From an uncultured Gammaproteobacteria bacterium (lineage in GTDB: Bacteria; Pseudomonadota; Gammaproteobacteria; Pseudomonadales; Pseudohongiellaceae): a DNA stretch of 64,000 nucleotides. The DNA lies in NCBI GenBank assembly GCA_913060975.1, contig CAJXVC010000003.1, positions 186,001 through 250,000 on the forward strand, read 5' to 3'. A program made the position numbers and the translations under genes. The notes beneath the pieces are model-generated. The model was not told the origin of the DNA. It made no database searches and was given only the letters and a program-made list of their open reading frames with translations. Below, piece by piece: positions 43,706 through 52,352 of the stretch (positions are counted from its first letter, which is position 1; each line of letters begins with the position of its first letter).

Positions 43706-45343
43706 TTAATATCGTAATAACCAGGCAGATTCACCATAGCGCTGGCGTAGTTGCGGTAATGCGTTCTGTGCCGCTGATAAGGTAGGGAATGATGCAATAG
43801 CCACTCGGTAGGCATTGGCGGGCGAATAGGGCGCCAGAATAACCGGTGTGTTCTCGGCAATATCTAGGTTGCTTAGAAAACCGCGAGCGGCTTGCTCAGA
43901 AGCCAGGCTGGCGACGATGACATAGACAGCATTGCTGGGCGTCGTGATCAGTTCGATGGCAGGCTGTGGTGGGTAGCGCAGCGGCCAGATACCCTCACCG
44001 AACTGACTACGCAGTCCAGGAATCGCCTCACGCGCTGCTGTCATGGTCTGGAAACCAGCCACCGCGATGCGAAAATTACTACTACTGCCGAAGGGTGGAA
44101 TGACGTAAGCCTGTATATTATTGGTGGACAGGCGTTCTGCTTCAGCATCAGCATCTTCCCGCGTCGGCAGGCTGCCGGCAATTACATGATAGAAATTATT
44201 ACCGGCGGTCGCTGGCAAGGTGTTTTCTGCAGCAACGATCTCAGTCTCCGGAGTTGACGGCGCCGTGATCTCCGTGACTTCAGATTCGGCGATTGTATCT
44301 TCTTCATCCGAATTTTCAGCGCTGGCAACTTCCTGACTGCCTGCGGTTTCAGCTTCATTTTCATTAACTGTATCAGTATCAGTGGTAGCAGTATCAGTAT
44401 CAGTAGTAGCAGTTTCCGCGTTGGCGATGGATTCCGCTTCTTGCTCAGGTTCGGTTTCGATTACGTAGTCAGACAGATCACTCGTAGCCGGGTCTTGCTG
44501 TGCCAACAATGGCGCAGCCGCTTCGGCGTCAGCGTTAATGCTGGTGTCAATTTCACTAGAGGCGTCAGGTGTTTCTCTATCTGTTGCACTATTTGTGTCA
44601 CTAGCGGGCTCAGAATCAGGCATTGCCTCGGCGTCGGCCTGGGCGAGAAGGTTGGCACCTGACTCAAGCGGATCGCTTTGTGCCGGTAGCGATGCTGAAG
44701 AGTTGGCGCTTGGTTGTGTTTCTCCGCTTGTTGCGGATACTGTAGTCTGATTAGCCTCACTAGCTTTACTTGGCAAAGTGTTATTGCTATTTTCTTCCGA
44801 GGTCGTGCTGAATAAACGCTCTTCCCGGGGTGGGTCGAGAAATACGGCACTATCAGAATTGGCCGACTCCAGGCGCTCGGCATCGGAATCAGAGGCAAGA
44901 AAAAACCAGGCCACTGCAATCGGTAGCAAGACGGCTGGCACGGCGGCCAGGATCAGGCGCGGTGATTGTTGATAAAATGCCGAAGCTTTGGCGAGCAGGT
45001 CACCGCCCATTGCTGGCTTGCTGGGTTTGCCAGTTTTTGCTTTGGCGGGTTTGGCAGCCAGTTCCGGTAGTTCATTCGGATCGACTTGCCCAAGTGCGTC
45101 ATTCGGGTCGCCGTCCTCAATATCGAAATCGCCGATTCCGGGTGTGGCAGAGGTGTCGCTGAGACCGAATTCTTCACGCTCAAGTGCAGCGATTTCTTCT
45201 TTGACGTCCTCGTCGCTCAGATCGAGAATATCAGGATCAAGATCTGAAAAGCTGTCTTCCTGCTCATCACTGAACAGATCGAATTCGGGCTCTTCAGCAC
45301 CAGTCAAATCCTCATCAGCATCGTGGTCGCGGTTATCTGCCAT
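43706..45343 (-). CDS. Membrane protein with two C-terminal SPOR domains
   Basis: 545 residues. An acidic cytoplasmic N-terminus of about 110 residues (D/E/S-rich) leads to one membrane helix (about 129-150). A long low-complexity periplasmic linker (A, S, T, E, D) ends in two SPOR domains, about 382-455 (FYHVIAGSLPTREDADAEAE) and 468-545 (VYVIVASLASEQAARGFLSN). Each ends with a similar W-LRY motif (GIWPLRYPP and SAWLLRY). SPOR domains bind glycan strands stripped of stem peptides, so it may act at the septum or other sites of wall remodelling. It is convergent with the PilZ-like gene (32 bases between stops) and has a short internal repeat. Confidence 0.85.
   Translation of the reverse strand: MADNRDHDADEDLTGAEEPEFDLFSDEQEDSFSDLDPDILDLSDEDVKEEIAALEREEFGLSDTSATPGIGDFDIEDGDPNDALGQVDPNELPELAAKPAKAKTGKPSKPAMGGDLLAKASAFYQQSPRLILAAVPAVLLPIAVAWFFLASDSDAERLESANSDSAVFLDPPREERLFSTTSEENSNNTLPSKASEANQTTVSATSGETQPSANSSASLPAQSDPLESGANLLAQADAEAMPDSEPASDTNSATDRETPDASSEIDTSINADAEAAAPLLAQQDPATSDLSDYVIETEPEQEAESIANAETATTDTDTATTDTDTVNENEAETAGSQEVASAENSDEEDTIAESEVTEITAPSTPETEIVAAENTLPATAGNNFYHVIAGSLPTREDADAEAERLSTNNIQAYVIPPFGSSSNFRIAVAGFQTMTAAREAIPGLRSQFGEGIWPLRYPPQPAIELITTPSNAVYVIVASLASEQAARGFLSNLDIAENTPVILAPYSPANAYRVAIASFPTLSAAQNALPQLRQRYGESAWLLRY
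44370..44411. repeat. Two-copy 21-base tandem repeat in the SPOR gene linker
   Basis: GTATCAGTATCAGTGGTAGCA is followed directly by a copy with one change (G to A). It encodes two copies of a T-D-rich heptad in the periplasmic linker, an area likely to expand or contract without harm. Confidence 0.85.
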
Positions 45344-45435
45344 GACATTGCCTCAGTGAGTTCGCGCGGCGTAACAAGGCGATTATCTCATATTGCTCGA
45401 AGAGATTCACAATCGCTCAAGGCCGCGTTAATCCT

Positions 45436-45516
45436 GGCCTGTATGGGCAGGCCGAGGGTTACCAACTACAATTTTCAATTTATCTGGCCGGTTACTACCG
45501 GCAGTCTATTGTAGTT
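45436..45516. repeat. Nested inverted repeats between fliN2 and the SPOR gene
   Basis: Three perfect inverted repeats. GGCCTG (45436-45441) pairs with CAGGCC (45448-45453). AACTACAAT (45464-45472) pairs with ATTGTAGTT (45508-45516). Inside the latter, GCCGGT (45487-45492) pairs with ACCGGC (45497-45502). The gap serves the SPOR gene promoter and the end of the fli operon. It could be a terminator for the minus-strand fli transcript, an operator, or a folded RNA. Confidence 0.6.
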
Positions 45517-45569
45517 ATCGGAATGTCTTGCAAATACAACAGCTTTTAGTGGTTTTTTGAAAGCGACTT

Positions 45570-46064
45570 TTACAGGCTACGAGCACGCTCTTCCAGGCTG
45601 ATGATGTCGGTAATCTGGATACCAAACCGCTCATTGGCCAGCACCACAACACCGTGTGCGATTAGTGCGCCGTTGACAAGAATATCCAATGGTTCCTCGA
45701 GTAAGCGCTCCAGTTCGATGACCGAGCCTTCTTGCGTATCCAGCAGCTGATCAAGAGGCATTTTCGTGCGACCTACTTCAATGGAAAGCGACACTGGTAC
45801 CTTTAGCAAGGCCTCAATGTTGACATTGCTGCCGCTAACTGTGCGAGCAATTTCCTCGGCACTGGTCGCCTGGATTGCCGCCGGTGCATCAGGACCGGGT
45901 TCAGCAGTGGATTCTTGCTGTTGAATATCGGCCATAGCGGCAGCCATTTCTGCCATATGATCGACAGGTTCAGCTTGTTGTTCAGTGCTGTTGGTTGAGG
46001 TTTCGGCAGCAGGTTCGCTATTGTTTTCTTCGTTAATGTCCTGATCGTTGGGTGTATCTGACAC
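45570..46064 (-). CDS. fliN: Second FliN-type motor switch protein, canonical C-terminus
   Basis: 164 residues. An acidic, Q/E/T/A-rich N-terminal region of about 80 residues leads to a SpoA domain: LLKVPVSLSIEVGRTKMPLD, GSVIELERLLEEPLDILVNG, then VVLANERFGIQITDIISLEE, ending RARSL. This last strand and helix match the classical FliN ending. It lies 51 bases after fliL at the end of the minus fli operon. The other FliN (13344-13772) is next to fliM but lacks this ending. Which one builds the C-ring cannot be told by sequence. Confidence 0.88.
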   Translation of the reverse strand: MSDTPNDQDINEENNSEPAAETSTNSTEQQAEPVDHMAEMAAAMADIQQQESTAEPGPDAPAAIQATSAEEIARTVSGSNVNIEALLKVPVSLSIEVGRTKMPLDQLLDTQEGSVIELERLLEEPLDILVNGALIAHGVVVLANERFGIQITDIISLEERARSL

Positions 46065-46115
46065 GATACTCTCCTATCGCTCCGGCGATGTATTGGGTGG
46101 CTAATTAAAATGTGT

Positions 46116-46622
46116 TTACTGCATAACAAAATTGGTAATGAAGATATCACCATGCGGTGGGGCCGCTTGTTCATCTTCAACGATAAGATCGTTGATGGCA
46201 GCAATCATCTCGCCGCGCAATTCCTGCTTGCCTGCATAACTGGCCAGCTTTTCATATTTTTGATCACTCAGTAGCAAAATCAGTTGATTGCGAATCGCAG
46301 GCATTTCCTGCTCAACGCGATCGATAAATTGCTGATCTTCATACATCACTTCTAATGAAATTTGCAGATAGCGCAATGTGCCAAGATGAGAAAAATTCAC
46401 CACGAAAGGTGGGTTGAGAGGAAAATAAAGCGCTTCTCCGGTTTCATCGGATTCTTCGGCAATGGGGTCGCCATGATCGTCCAGCATTTGCGAGCCGTCT
46501 TCTTCACCTTCGGTAACGACTTCCGCCTCGGCGCCACTAATGTCTACAATGCCGAGAAAATACAACGCTGCAGGGACACCGAGCCCGATAACTGCCAGCA
46601 CTATAATGAGCATTTTTTTCAC
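46116..46622 (-). CDS. fliL: Flagellar stator-associated protein FliL
   Basis: 168 residues. A single N-terminal membrane helix (about 4-24, MLIIVLAVIGLGVPAALYFLG) is followed by an acidic linker and the periplasmic FliL domain: ALYFPLNPPFVVNFSHLGTL, RYLQISLEVMYED and a final IFITNFVMQ. FliL forms rings around stator units and raises torque. It is 75 bases after fliK and 51 bases before a fliN-type gene. Confidence 0.95.
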   Translation of the reverse strand: MKKMLIIVLAVIGLGVPAALYFLGIVDISGAEAEVVTEGEEDGSQMLDDHGDPIAEESDETGEALYFPLNPPFVVNFSHLGTLRYLQISLEVMYEDQQFIDRVEQEMPAIRNQLILLLSDQKYEKLASYAGKQELRGEMIAAINDLIVEDEQAAPPHGDIFITNFVMQ

Positions 46623-46697
46623 GTTCGTGTTCCTCTGTTTGTTACTTGATCAGCGGAGTCTTCGCTGTAGTATTAATTCAATTTATCGCAGTTAGGT

Positions 46698-48143
46698 TCA
46701 GACGAAGTAATCCACTTGCTTGTCGTTGGCCGGGCGCAAGCTGATCTGGGTTTCCTGCACATCGGTGTCAGCTCCGGATTCTTCACGCCCACCAGCCAAT
46801 TCGTCCTGACCATTTTTGTTCGCATGTTCACTGTGTGAGACGTCACCCTGTTCCAATTGCAATCCACTACCGCCGAGCATTTCTCGCAAGCGGGGCATCG
46901 TGCTTTCTATGATCTCCCGCGTATTCGGATTAGAGGTCACAAAGTTGACGCGGGTCTGATCATCTTCTGTCGAAATAGTGATATCAATGGCACCGAGTTC
47001 TGCCGGATGTAATTTGAGCTCGGCACTGGAAATATTCATTGTCCCCATCCAGCGAATACGATTGCTTACCTGGTTGGACCAGTCTGGATGATTGGGATGA
47101 ACATCGACGGAGAAGCTTGCTGCCTTCTCCAATCCGGTTGGCATGACGCCGCGCAATAGTGCTGACTTGTCAGCCTTGACGGCGCTGGCTGCGAGCACAT
47201 TGCTTGATTCTGTAGTTGCCGGTGTGGAATTGCTTTCAGCAGAGCCTTCGGCGGGTAGCGCAGTTGCCGCCTGACGGCTTGCCAATTGCTCACCAAAATT
47301 CAGGCCATTCAACAGGGACTTGTCAGCTTTAGTGGCGCTCGTCATGGCAGCATCATCAATTGGGATGCTACGCGAGCGGCGGTCACCCATGGGTAATTCG
47401 CTCTGTTCGTCAGCATTGAGCAGTTCACCCGGCAAGCTATTGCCGCTTTGTGGCAAGCCCTTGCCGTCGCCCGATTCGGTTTTCAGCCCGTTCAACAAAG
47501 CAGTGCGGGCATCTTTGGCTTCCGCTGCCTGAGGTGTCAGGCTCAGTGTTGTGTTGCCTGCGTTGGCCTGGCTGCCGGTAGCAGCCAGGTTTTGCAGATC
47601 AAGTGGCAATTGCTGTGCGGGGTCATCTGTAGCTGCCGTGCCGGCTACATTCTCACCAACAGTTGGCGCACCATCAGTTGTGCCTAAGGCGGCAACTGCC
47701 TGACGTACGTGGGCAGTCAGGGCTTTGAGTTTCTCGCCTTGTGGCTGATCAATTAATGCCGACAGAGCTGTAAATTCGGGCGCTGTAACGCTAGCCTCTG
47801 AAATTTGCTCGGGGGCTTCATCAGCGGCCTCCAGAGCAAGAATGAACTGATTGCCATCTTCGTCTGCCAAGGCTTCTGTATCAGACGCCTGAGTGATCTC
47901 GGACGCTTTCACAGCCTCGGCTTCAGATTCAGCCGCTGTGTCTTGCGCCGCCGCATGCTGTTTGGCAGCAGGTTTGCTGCTGTCTTCCTGCAGACGCGAC
48001 AGAGCCGCAGAGAAGCTCTCTCCGGGTGGCTCGGTATCGCCGGTCTGACCGGCGCCACGGCGAGCTGAAGCCGCATCGTCATGGCCATGTAGCATGGCCG
48101 GCGCTTCAACCGGGCTTGGGCTTAGATTGAGTAAAGAGTTCAT
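46698..48143 (-). CDS. fliK: Flagellar hook-length control protein FliK
   Basis: 481 residues. A long A/E/T/Q-rich ruler region (about 1-335) leads to the C-terminal FliK domain (about 345-440): WSNQVSNRIRWMGTMNISS, AELKLHPAELGAIDITISTE, then TREIIESTMPRLREMLGGSG. The PAELG motif is the hallmark. FliK measures hook length and flips FlhB. It follows fliJ by 82 bases and has its own sigma-54 site. Confidence 0.96.
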   Translation of the reverse strand: MNSLLNLSPSPVEAPAMLHGHDDAASARRGAGQTGDTEPPGESFSAALSRLQEDSSKPAAKQHAAAQDTAAESEAEAVKASEITQASDTEALADEDGNQFILALEAADEAPEQISEASVTAPEFTALSALIDQPQGEKLKALTAHVRQAVAALGTTDGAPTVGENVAGTAATDDPAQQLPLDLQNLAATGSQANAGNTTLSLTPQAAEAKDARTALLNGLKTESGDGKGLPQSGNSLPGELLNADEQSELPMGDRRSRSIPIDDAAMTSATKADKSLLNGLNFGEQLASRQAATALPAEGSAESNSTPATTESSNVLAASAVKADKSALLRGVMPTGLEKAASFSVDVHPNHPDWSNQVSNRIRWMGTMNISSAELKLHPAELGAIDITISTEDDQTRVNFVTSNPNTREIIESTMPRLREMLGGSGLQLEQGDVSHSEHANKNGQDELAGGREESGADTDVQETQISLRPANDKQVDYFV

Positions 48144-48182
48144 AGTGTTGTTCCTGCAAGCAATTGCACTATCAGGCTAAAA

Positions 48183-48198
48183 TGCAAGTAGCGGGCCA
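48183..48198 (-). promoter_or_regulatory. Sigma-54 promoter for fliK
   Basis: Minus-strand TGGCCCGCTACTTGCA has one mismatch to TGGCAC-N5-TTGCA and correct GG-N10-GC spacing. It is in the 82-base fliJ-fliK gap, with the expected start near 48172, about 30 bases before fliK. Confidence 0.6.
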
Positions 48199-48225
48199 AT
48201 TGTTGATCGAGCGGTTCGGGTTGTT

Positions 48226-48669
48226 TTAACAAACCTTCCTGGCGTAGCGATTGCAGCTGATTTCGTCGAGTTCTTTCTGTTCAGCCCGGTTTGCGGCGGC
48301 CGCAATTTTCGCATTGATATTGCCTGCTGCCTTTTCCAGCTTGCGCGTTTCCTGACGGCGCATCAGCCATTGTCTTTCGACGACTTCCAGTGCAGCTGCG
48401 GCGCGTTCCACTTCAGCAGTTTGCTGTTCGATTGCCGAGCTCAAGGAGGAAAAAAAGTACTGAAAATCCCGCAAGGAGCTGGCGCTCGTCGACCCGGTCA
48501 GTTTTTCCTCGAGTTGCCGCTGATATTCGTCGCGGTAATCGAGCAACTGCTTCAATTGATCTTCCTGTTTCTGAAAGGCCGTACGCGCTTCGATGAGTGG
48601 CGCTACTGCCAGATTCTCAAAGCCCTGATTCAGCTCCACCAGTTTGTCCAGTCGATTGCCCTGTTTCAT
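48226..48669 (-). CDS. fliJ: Flagellar export protein FliJ
   Basis: 147 residues, nearly all coiled coil (LDKLVELNQGFENLAVAPLI, then long K/E/Q/R helices). FliJ is the stalk-like subunit of the export ATPase complex, inserted in the FliI ring and contacting FlhA. Its ATG follows the fliI stop with no gap, and the ribosome site (GGAGAGG) lies in the last codons of fliI, so they are coupled. Confidence 0.92.
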   Translation of the reverse strand: MKQGNRLDKLVELNQGFENLAVAPLIEARTAFQKQEDQLKQLLDYRDEYQRQLEEKLTGSTSASSLRDFQYFFSSLSSAIEQQTAEVERAAAALEVVERQWLMRRQETRKLEKAAGNINAKIAAAANRAEQKELDEISCNRYARKVC

Positions 48670-50043
48670 TTACCTCTCCTGTGGTCGAAAAAGTGACAGC
48701 AGTTCATGCAAGCTGTTCTGGTAATCTGATTCTTCAGCACGAGCTTGTTGAATATAGGCCAGTAATTTCGGCATAGTCTCCATCGCCCGGTCTATCTGCG
48801 GATCGCTACCAGCCCGATAGGCACCGACGCTGATAAGATCCTTGTTCTGCTCATACAAGCTATACAGTTTCTTGAATTCGATTGCCGCAGCTGACTGGTC
48901 AGGTACAACAATGCTATTCATGACGCGACTGATTGACGCCTCGATATTAATTGCCGGATAGACGCCCGCTTCGGCCAACTGCCTGGACAGTACGATGTGG
49001 CCATCCAGAATGGCGCGCGTAGCATCAACCACCGGATCGTTCTGGTCATCGCCTTCGGCGAGTACGGTATAGATTGCTGTAATCGAACCGCCGGTCTCAT
49101 CCACACCATTGCCAGCCCGTTCTACCAGATTCGGCAGCTGCGCGAACACCGAGGGCGGGTAACCCTTGGTAACGGGTGGCTCGCCGATTGCCAGGGCCAA
49201 CTCACGTTGAGCTTGCGCAAAACGGGTCAGAGAATCCATCAGTAGTAATACGTGCAATCCCTGATCGCGAAAATATTCCGCAATAGCCGTGGCGCGCCAG
49301 GCACCATGTAAACGCATCAGCGGTGGGTCATCAGCTGGGGTAGCCACCACAACAGCTTTCTCCAATGATTTGGGGCCAAGAATATTGTCTACAAACTCGC
49401 GGACTTCGCGGCCGCGTTCGCCGATGAGTCCGACCACTACCACGTCGGCTTCGGTGTTTTTGGTCATTTGCCCTAATAGAACACTCTTGCCTACGCCGCT
49501 ACCGGCAAACAACCCCATACGTTGACCACGACCGACAGTGAGCAAGCCATTGATGGCACGAATGCCTACATCCAGCGGACGATCTATTGGGACTCTTGAA
49601 AAAGGGTTGATTGGTGGTCCTAACAGATCCACATGCCGTGAGTACTTTGGTACTGGCTTGTTGTCGATCGGGTTGCCTTCACCATCGATGATTCGGCCGA
49701 GCAGGGCATCGCCGACGCCGACTTCGGGATAGCGGGGTAAAGGGACGACACGCGCGCTGGGTTTCAGGCCGTGAATGCGGCCGATTGGCATTAGATAAAG
49801 ATTGCCTTCGGCAAACCCGACAACTTCCGCCTCTATATTTTCCTGTGGCGACACGGTGATGCGGCAACGGCTGCCGATAATCGCCTGGCACCCGGCAGCG
49901 ACCAGAGTCAGTCCGGTCATCTGAATCAATCGGCCTTCCACGGGTAGATCGGGTAGCGTCACGTTTTCTGTGAATGCGGTCAGCTTGTCAGTGAGAAACT
50001 CGGCGCGGCATTGATAGGCAAGATTGGGAGAAGCCATGTTCAT
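48670..50043 (-). CDS. fliI: Flagellar export ATPase FliI
   Basis: 457 residues of the F1-beta-like type III ATPase family: P-loop GLFAGSGVGKSVLLGQM near 170, LIGERGREVREFVDNILG and the Walker B LLLMDSLTRFAQAQRE. FliI forms a hexamer with FliH regulators and FliJ stalk at the export gate. The start overlaps fliH by 4 bases (ATGA). A second in-frame ATG, at 50037, is possible. Confidence 0.98.
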   Translation of the reverse strand: MNMASPNLAYQCRAEFLTDKLTAFTENVTLPDLPVEGRLIQMTGLTLVAAGCQAIIGSRCRITVSPQENIEAEVVGFAEGNLYLMPIGRIHGLKPSARVVPLPRYPEVGVGDALLGRIIDGEGNPIDNKPVPKYSRHVDLLGPPINPFSRVPIDRPLDVGIRAINGLLTVGRGQRMGLFAGSGVGKSVLLGQMTKNTEADVVVVGLIGERGREVREFVDNILGPKSLEKAVVVATPADDPPLMRLHGAWRATAIAEYFRDQGLHVLLLMDSLTRFAQAQRELALAIGEPPVTKGYPPSVFAQLPNLVERAGNGVDETGGSITAIYTVLAEGDDQNDPVVDATRAILDGHIVLSRQLAEAGVYPAINIEASISRVMNSIVVPDQSAAAIEFKKLYSLYEQNKDLISVGAYRAGSDPQIDRAMETMPKLLAYIQQARAEESDYQNSLHELLSLFRPQER

Positions 50044-50648
50044 TCGCGTGGGTTGTTCCTTTCGTCACCCAAAAACTGGGTAATGATGAGATTGATTCGG
50101 GTATCCAGATCAGCATCGATGACTGAGTCCAGGCTGCTGACCTTACAGTCATTTACGGATACCATCGGATCTTCAATAATTTTCCAGCTTTGTTCCTGAC
50201 CATTGTCAGCCACGATTTCGCGAATCACCTGTGCCGTTTTCGGGTTAAGGTGGACAGTGATTTCGTGGCGCGTTGAATTCAAGGCGGCCACTGTGTCCCG
50301 CACCAGTGCCATCAGCGCTTCCGGTTCTGTGCGTAGTTCTCGGCGGACCAGCGATTTGGCGATCTTGCCAGCCAACTGTGAGAGTTGTTCTGCCAGCGTA
50401 TGGTTCTGATCATCGAATGGCCTTTGCAAGGCATTGATGAACTGTTCCAATACGGCAATGCGCTCAAGCATCTCCTGATGCCCTTGATGCTTGCCGGCTT
50501 CATAACCTTTCTCATAGGCTTTCTGAAAGGCTTCCTGGATTTTTTGCTCATCTGTCTTTTCGGGCGGCTCATTACTTGCCCCCGCGCTCGAAAGCTGGGG
50601 AGTCTGCCATTGCGAAATTTTGGATGCGGTATAACGCTGATTACTCAT
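50040..50648 (-). CDS. fliH: Flagellar assembly protein FliH
   Basis: 202 residues. The middle has the FliH repeat (AFQKAYEKGYEAGKHQGHQE, with G-xxx-G spacing) and the C-terminal half has LSQLAGKIAKSLVRRELRTE, then VTVHLNPKTAQ-like V-L-P strands. FliH is the stator-like regulator of FliI. It overlaps fliF by 8 bases, where in most relatives fliG is found between them. Confidence 0.93.
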   Translation of the reverse strand: MSNQRYTASKISQWQTPQLSSAGASNEPPEKTDEQKIQEAFQKAYEKGYEAGKHQGHQEMLERIAVLEQFINALQRPFDDQNHTLAEQLSQLAGKIAKSLVRRELRTEPEALMALVRDTVAALNSTRHEITVHLNPKTAQVIREIVADNGQEQSWKIIEDPMVSVNDCKVSSLDSVIDADLDTRINLIITQFLGDERNNPRE

Positions 50649-52311
50649 TGGCTAACCAGTTCTGGATCATGCGCGCAGCGCGGGTTGGTTCCTGTAAGAC
50701 CATTTGCTGAGCGCGCGTCAGATTTTGATCGTATTCGGAACGCGCAGCCGGTGGTGCTGCAGCTATTTGCTGGACGCCGGTGTTTCCGGATAACTGCACA
50801 GTGTCGTCGCTCAGCTCATCAGTCTCGCCGGCGGGCAACGCGGCGGTACGACGTGCTCCACCTGGATTTGTTACAACAGATTTCAAGGCCGGTCGCAACA
50901 CGCCAAAGATCAACAAAATAACGACCAGAGCAGCCCCCAGTTGCTTTAACAAGCTGGCAAACCAGGCTTGTTCCCACAAGGGAATAGAAATGTCTTCTAT
51001 TGGCTGTTCGGCCAGAAAACGTTCGCTGATCACACTGACGCTGTCGCCACGACCGGCATTGAAGCCAATCGCATCGCGCACCAGTTGTGTCAGGCGCTCA
51101 ATTCTTGCTGCTTCCGCTACTGGGTCCAGTGCCGCAGTATCAGTATCACCGTCGACTCCGGCAAGGCCTGCTTGCAGATCTACCAGTACGGCTACTGATA
51201 ATTGCTGAATAGCGCCGGGCACGGTGCGAATGCGGCTCACACTGCGATCAATTTCGAAATTGCGAGTTGAGCTAACGCGGCTCTGGCGACCGCCGTCCGT
51301 CAAGGCCTGGACTTCTTCAACAGCTTGCTGGGTGCCTCCCAAACCATCGGGCGGAGTTGCTGCCAAAGTGCCCGGTGTTGCGCCTGCTGCAGTGGTATTG
51401 GCGGAACCGGCGCCAAGCTCTTCCTGAATTTGTTCGCTACGTACTACAGAGTTATCCGGGTTATAGCTTTCTTCTGTGGTTTCCATCGCCGTGAAATCAA
51501 CGTTGGCTGACACCTCGGCACGCACGTTTCCAGCGCCGACGATAGGCGTGAGAATGTCGATAATGCGATTGTTGTATTCCTCTTCGATGCTGCGTGTGAA
51601 ACGTATGGTTTCAGAAGAACTGCCCAACTCTGAATTATTGCGATTCGAGAGCAGGTTGCCACGCTGGTCAACAATCGACACGCTACCTGCTTCCATACCA
51701 GCTACGCTGGATGCGACCAGATGGACAATGCCTGACAGTTGCGCATCTCCTGGTTGTTGTACGCTGGCAATGTCGATCATTACAGACGCGCTTGGTTTGC
51801 GTGAGTTGCGAATAAACGAGGTTTGTTTGGGCACGCTTAAATGTACGCGCGCATCGCGCACACCCTGAATCTGTTTAATTGTTTGAACCAATTCCTGCTC
51901 GAGGGCGCGTTGATACCGCGCTTGTTCGATAAAGTTACTGGTCCCCAGACTCTGATCGTCTTCGAGTATGTCGAAGCCGCGGCTATTGGTGCGAGGCAAG
52001 CCCTGATTCGCCATTTGCATGCGAATTTCCCGGACCCGATCGCTGGGCACAAGAATTTGTCCGGTGTTATTGTCGATAGTGAAATTCACTGAAGCTTGCT
52101 CCAGTGCTGCTACCACATCGGAGGAATCCTGGCTCGTCAATCCCGTGTAAAGCACTGTATCGCCTGCATTCTGTGACCACAGAACCGTCGCGATACCCAG
52201 TGCGATACTGGCCGCCAGAATGAGCATAAAGCCAAACTGGCGAACAATGTTGAGCTGGCTCAGTGAATTAAACTGAGCCAGTGCTGAATTTGCTGTAGGT
52301 GAATTAGCCAT
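50641..52311 (-). CDS. fliF: Flagellar MS-ring protein FliF
   Basis: 556 residues with the two membrane segments that frame the periplasmic ring domains: FGFMLILAASIALGIATVLW near 27-46, and a second near 435-455 (LLKQLGAALVVILLIFGVL). Between them are the ring-building motifs (RGFDILEDDQSLGTSNFIEQ, RYQRALEQEL, VRDARVHLSVPKQTSF). The C-terminal FliG-binding helix is present (ARMIQNWLANE). FliF forms the MS-ring base. The gene is 41 bases after fliE. fliG does not follow it. Confidence 0.98.
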   Translation of the reverse strand: MANSPTANSALAQFNSLSQLNIVRQFGFMLILAASIALGIATVLWSQNAGDTVLYTGLTSQDSSDVVAALEQASVNFTIDNNTGQILVPSDRVREIRMQMANQGLPRTNSRGFDILEDDQSLGTSNFIEQARYQRALEQELVQTIKQIQGVRDARVHLSVPKQTSFIRNSRKPSASVMIDIASVQQPGDAQLSGIVHLVASSVAGMEAGSVSIVDQRGNLLSNRNNSELGSSSETIRFTRSIEEEYNNRIIDILTPIVGAGNVRAEVSANVDFTAMETTEESYNPDNSVVRSEQIQEELGAGSANTTAAGATPGTLAATPPDGLGGTQQAVEEVQALTDGGRQSRVSSTRNFEIDRSVSRIRTVPGAIQQLSVAVLVDLQAGLAGVDGDTDTAALDPVAEAARIERLTQLVRDAIGFNAGRGDSVSVISERFLAEQPIEDISIPLWEQAWFASLLKQLGAALVVILLIFGVLRPALKSVVTNPGGARRTAALPAGETDELSDDTVQLSGNTGVQQIAAAPPAARSEYDQNLTRAQQMVLQEPTRAARMIQNWLANE

Positions 52312-52352
52312 AGTGGTTGTTTTCTAATAAATCCAAATGCGTTGGGAAATGC

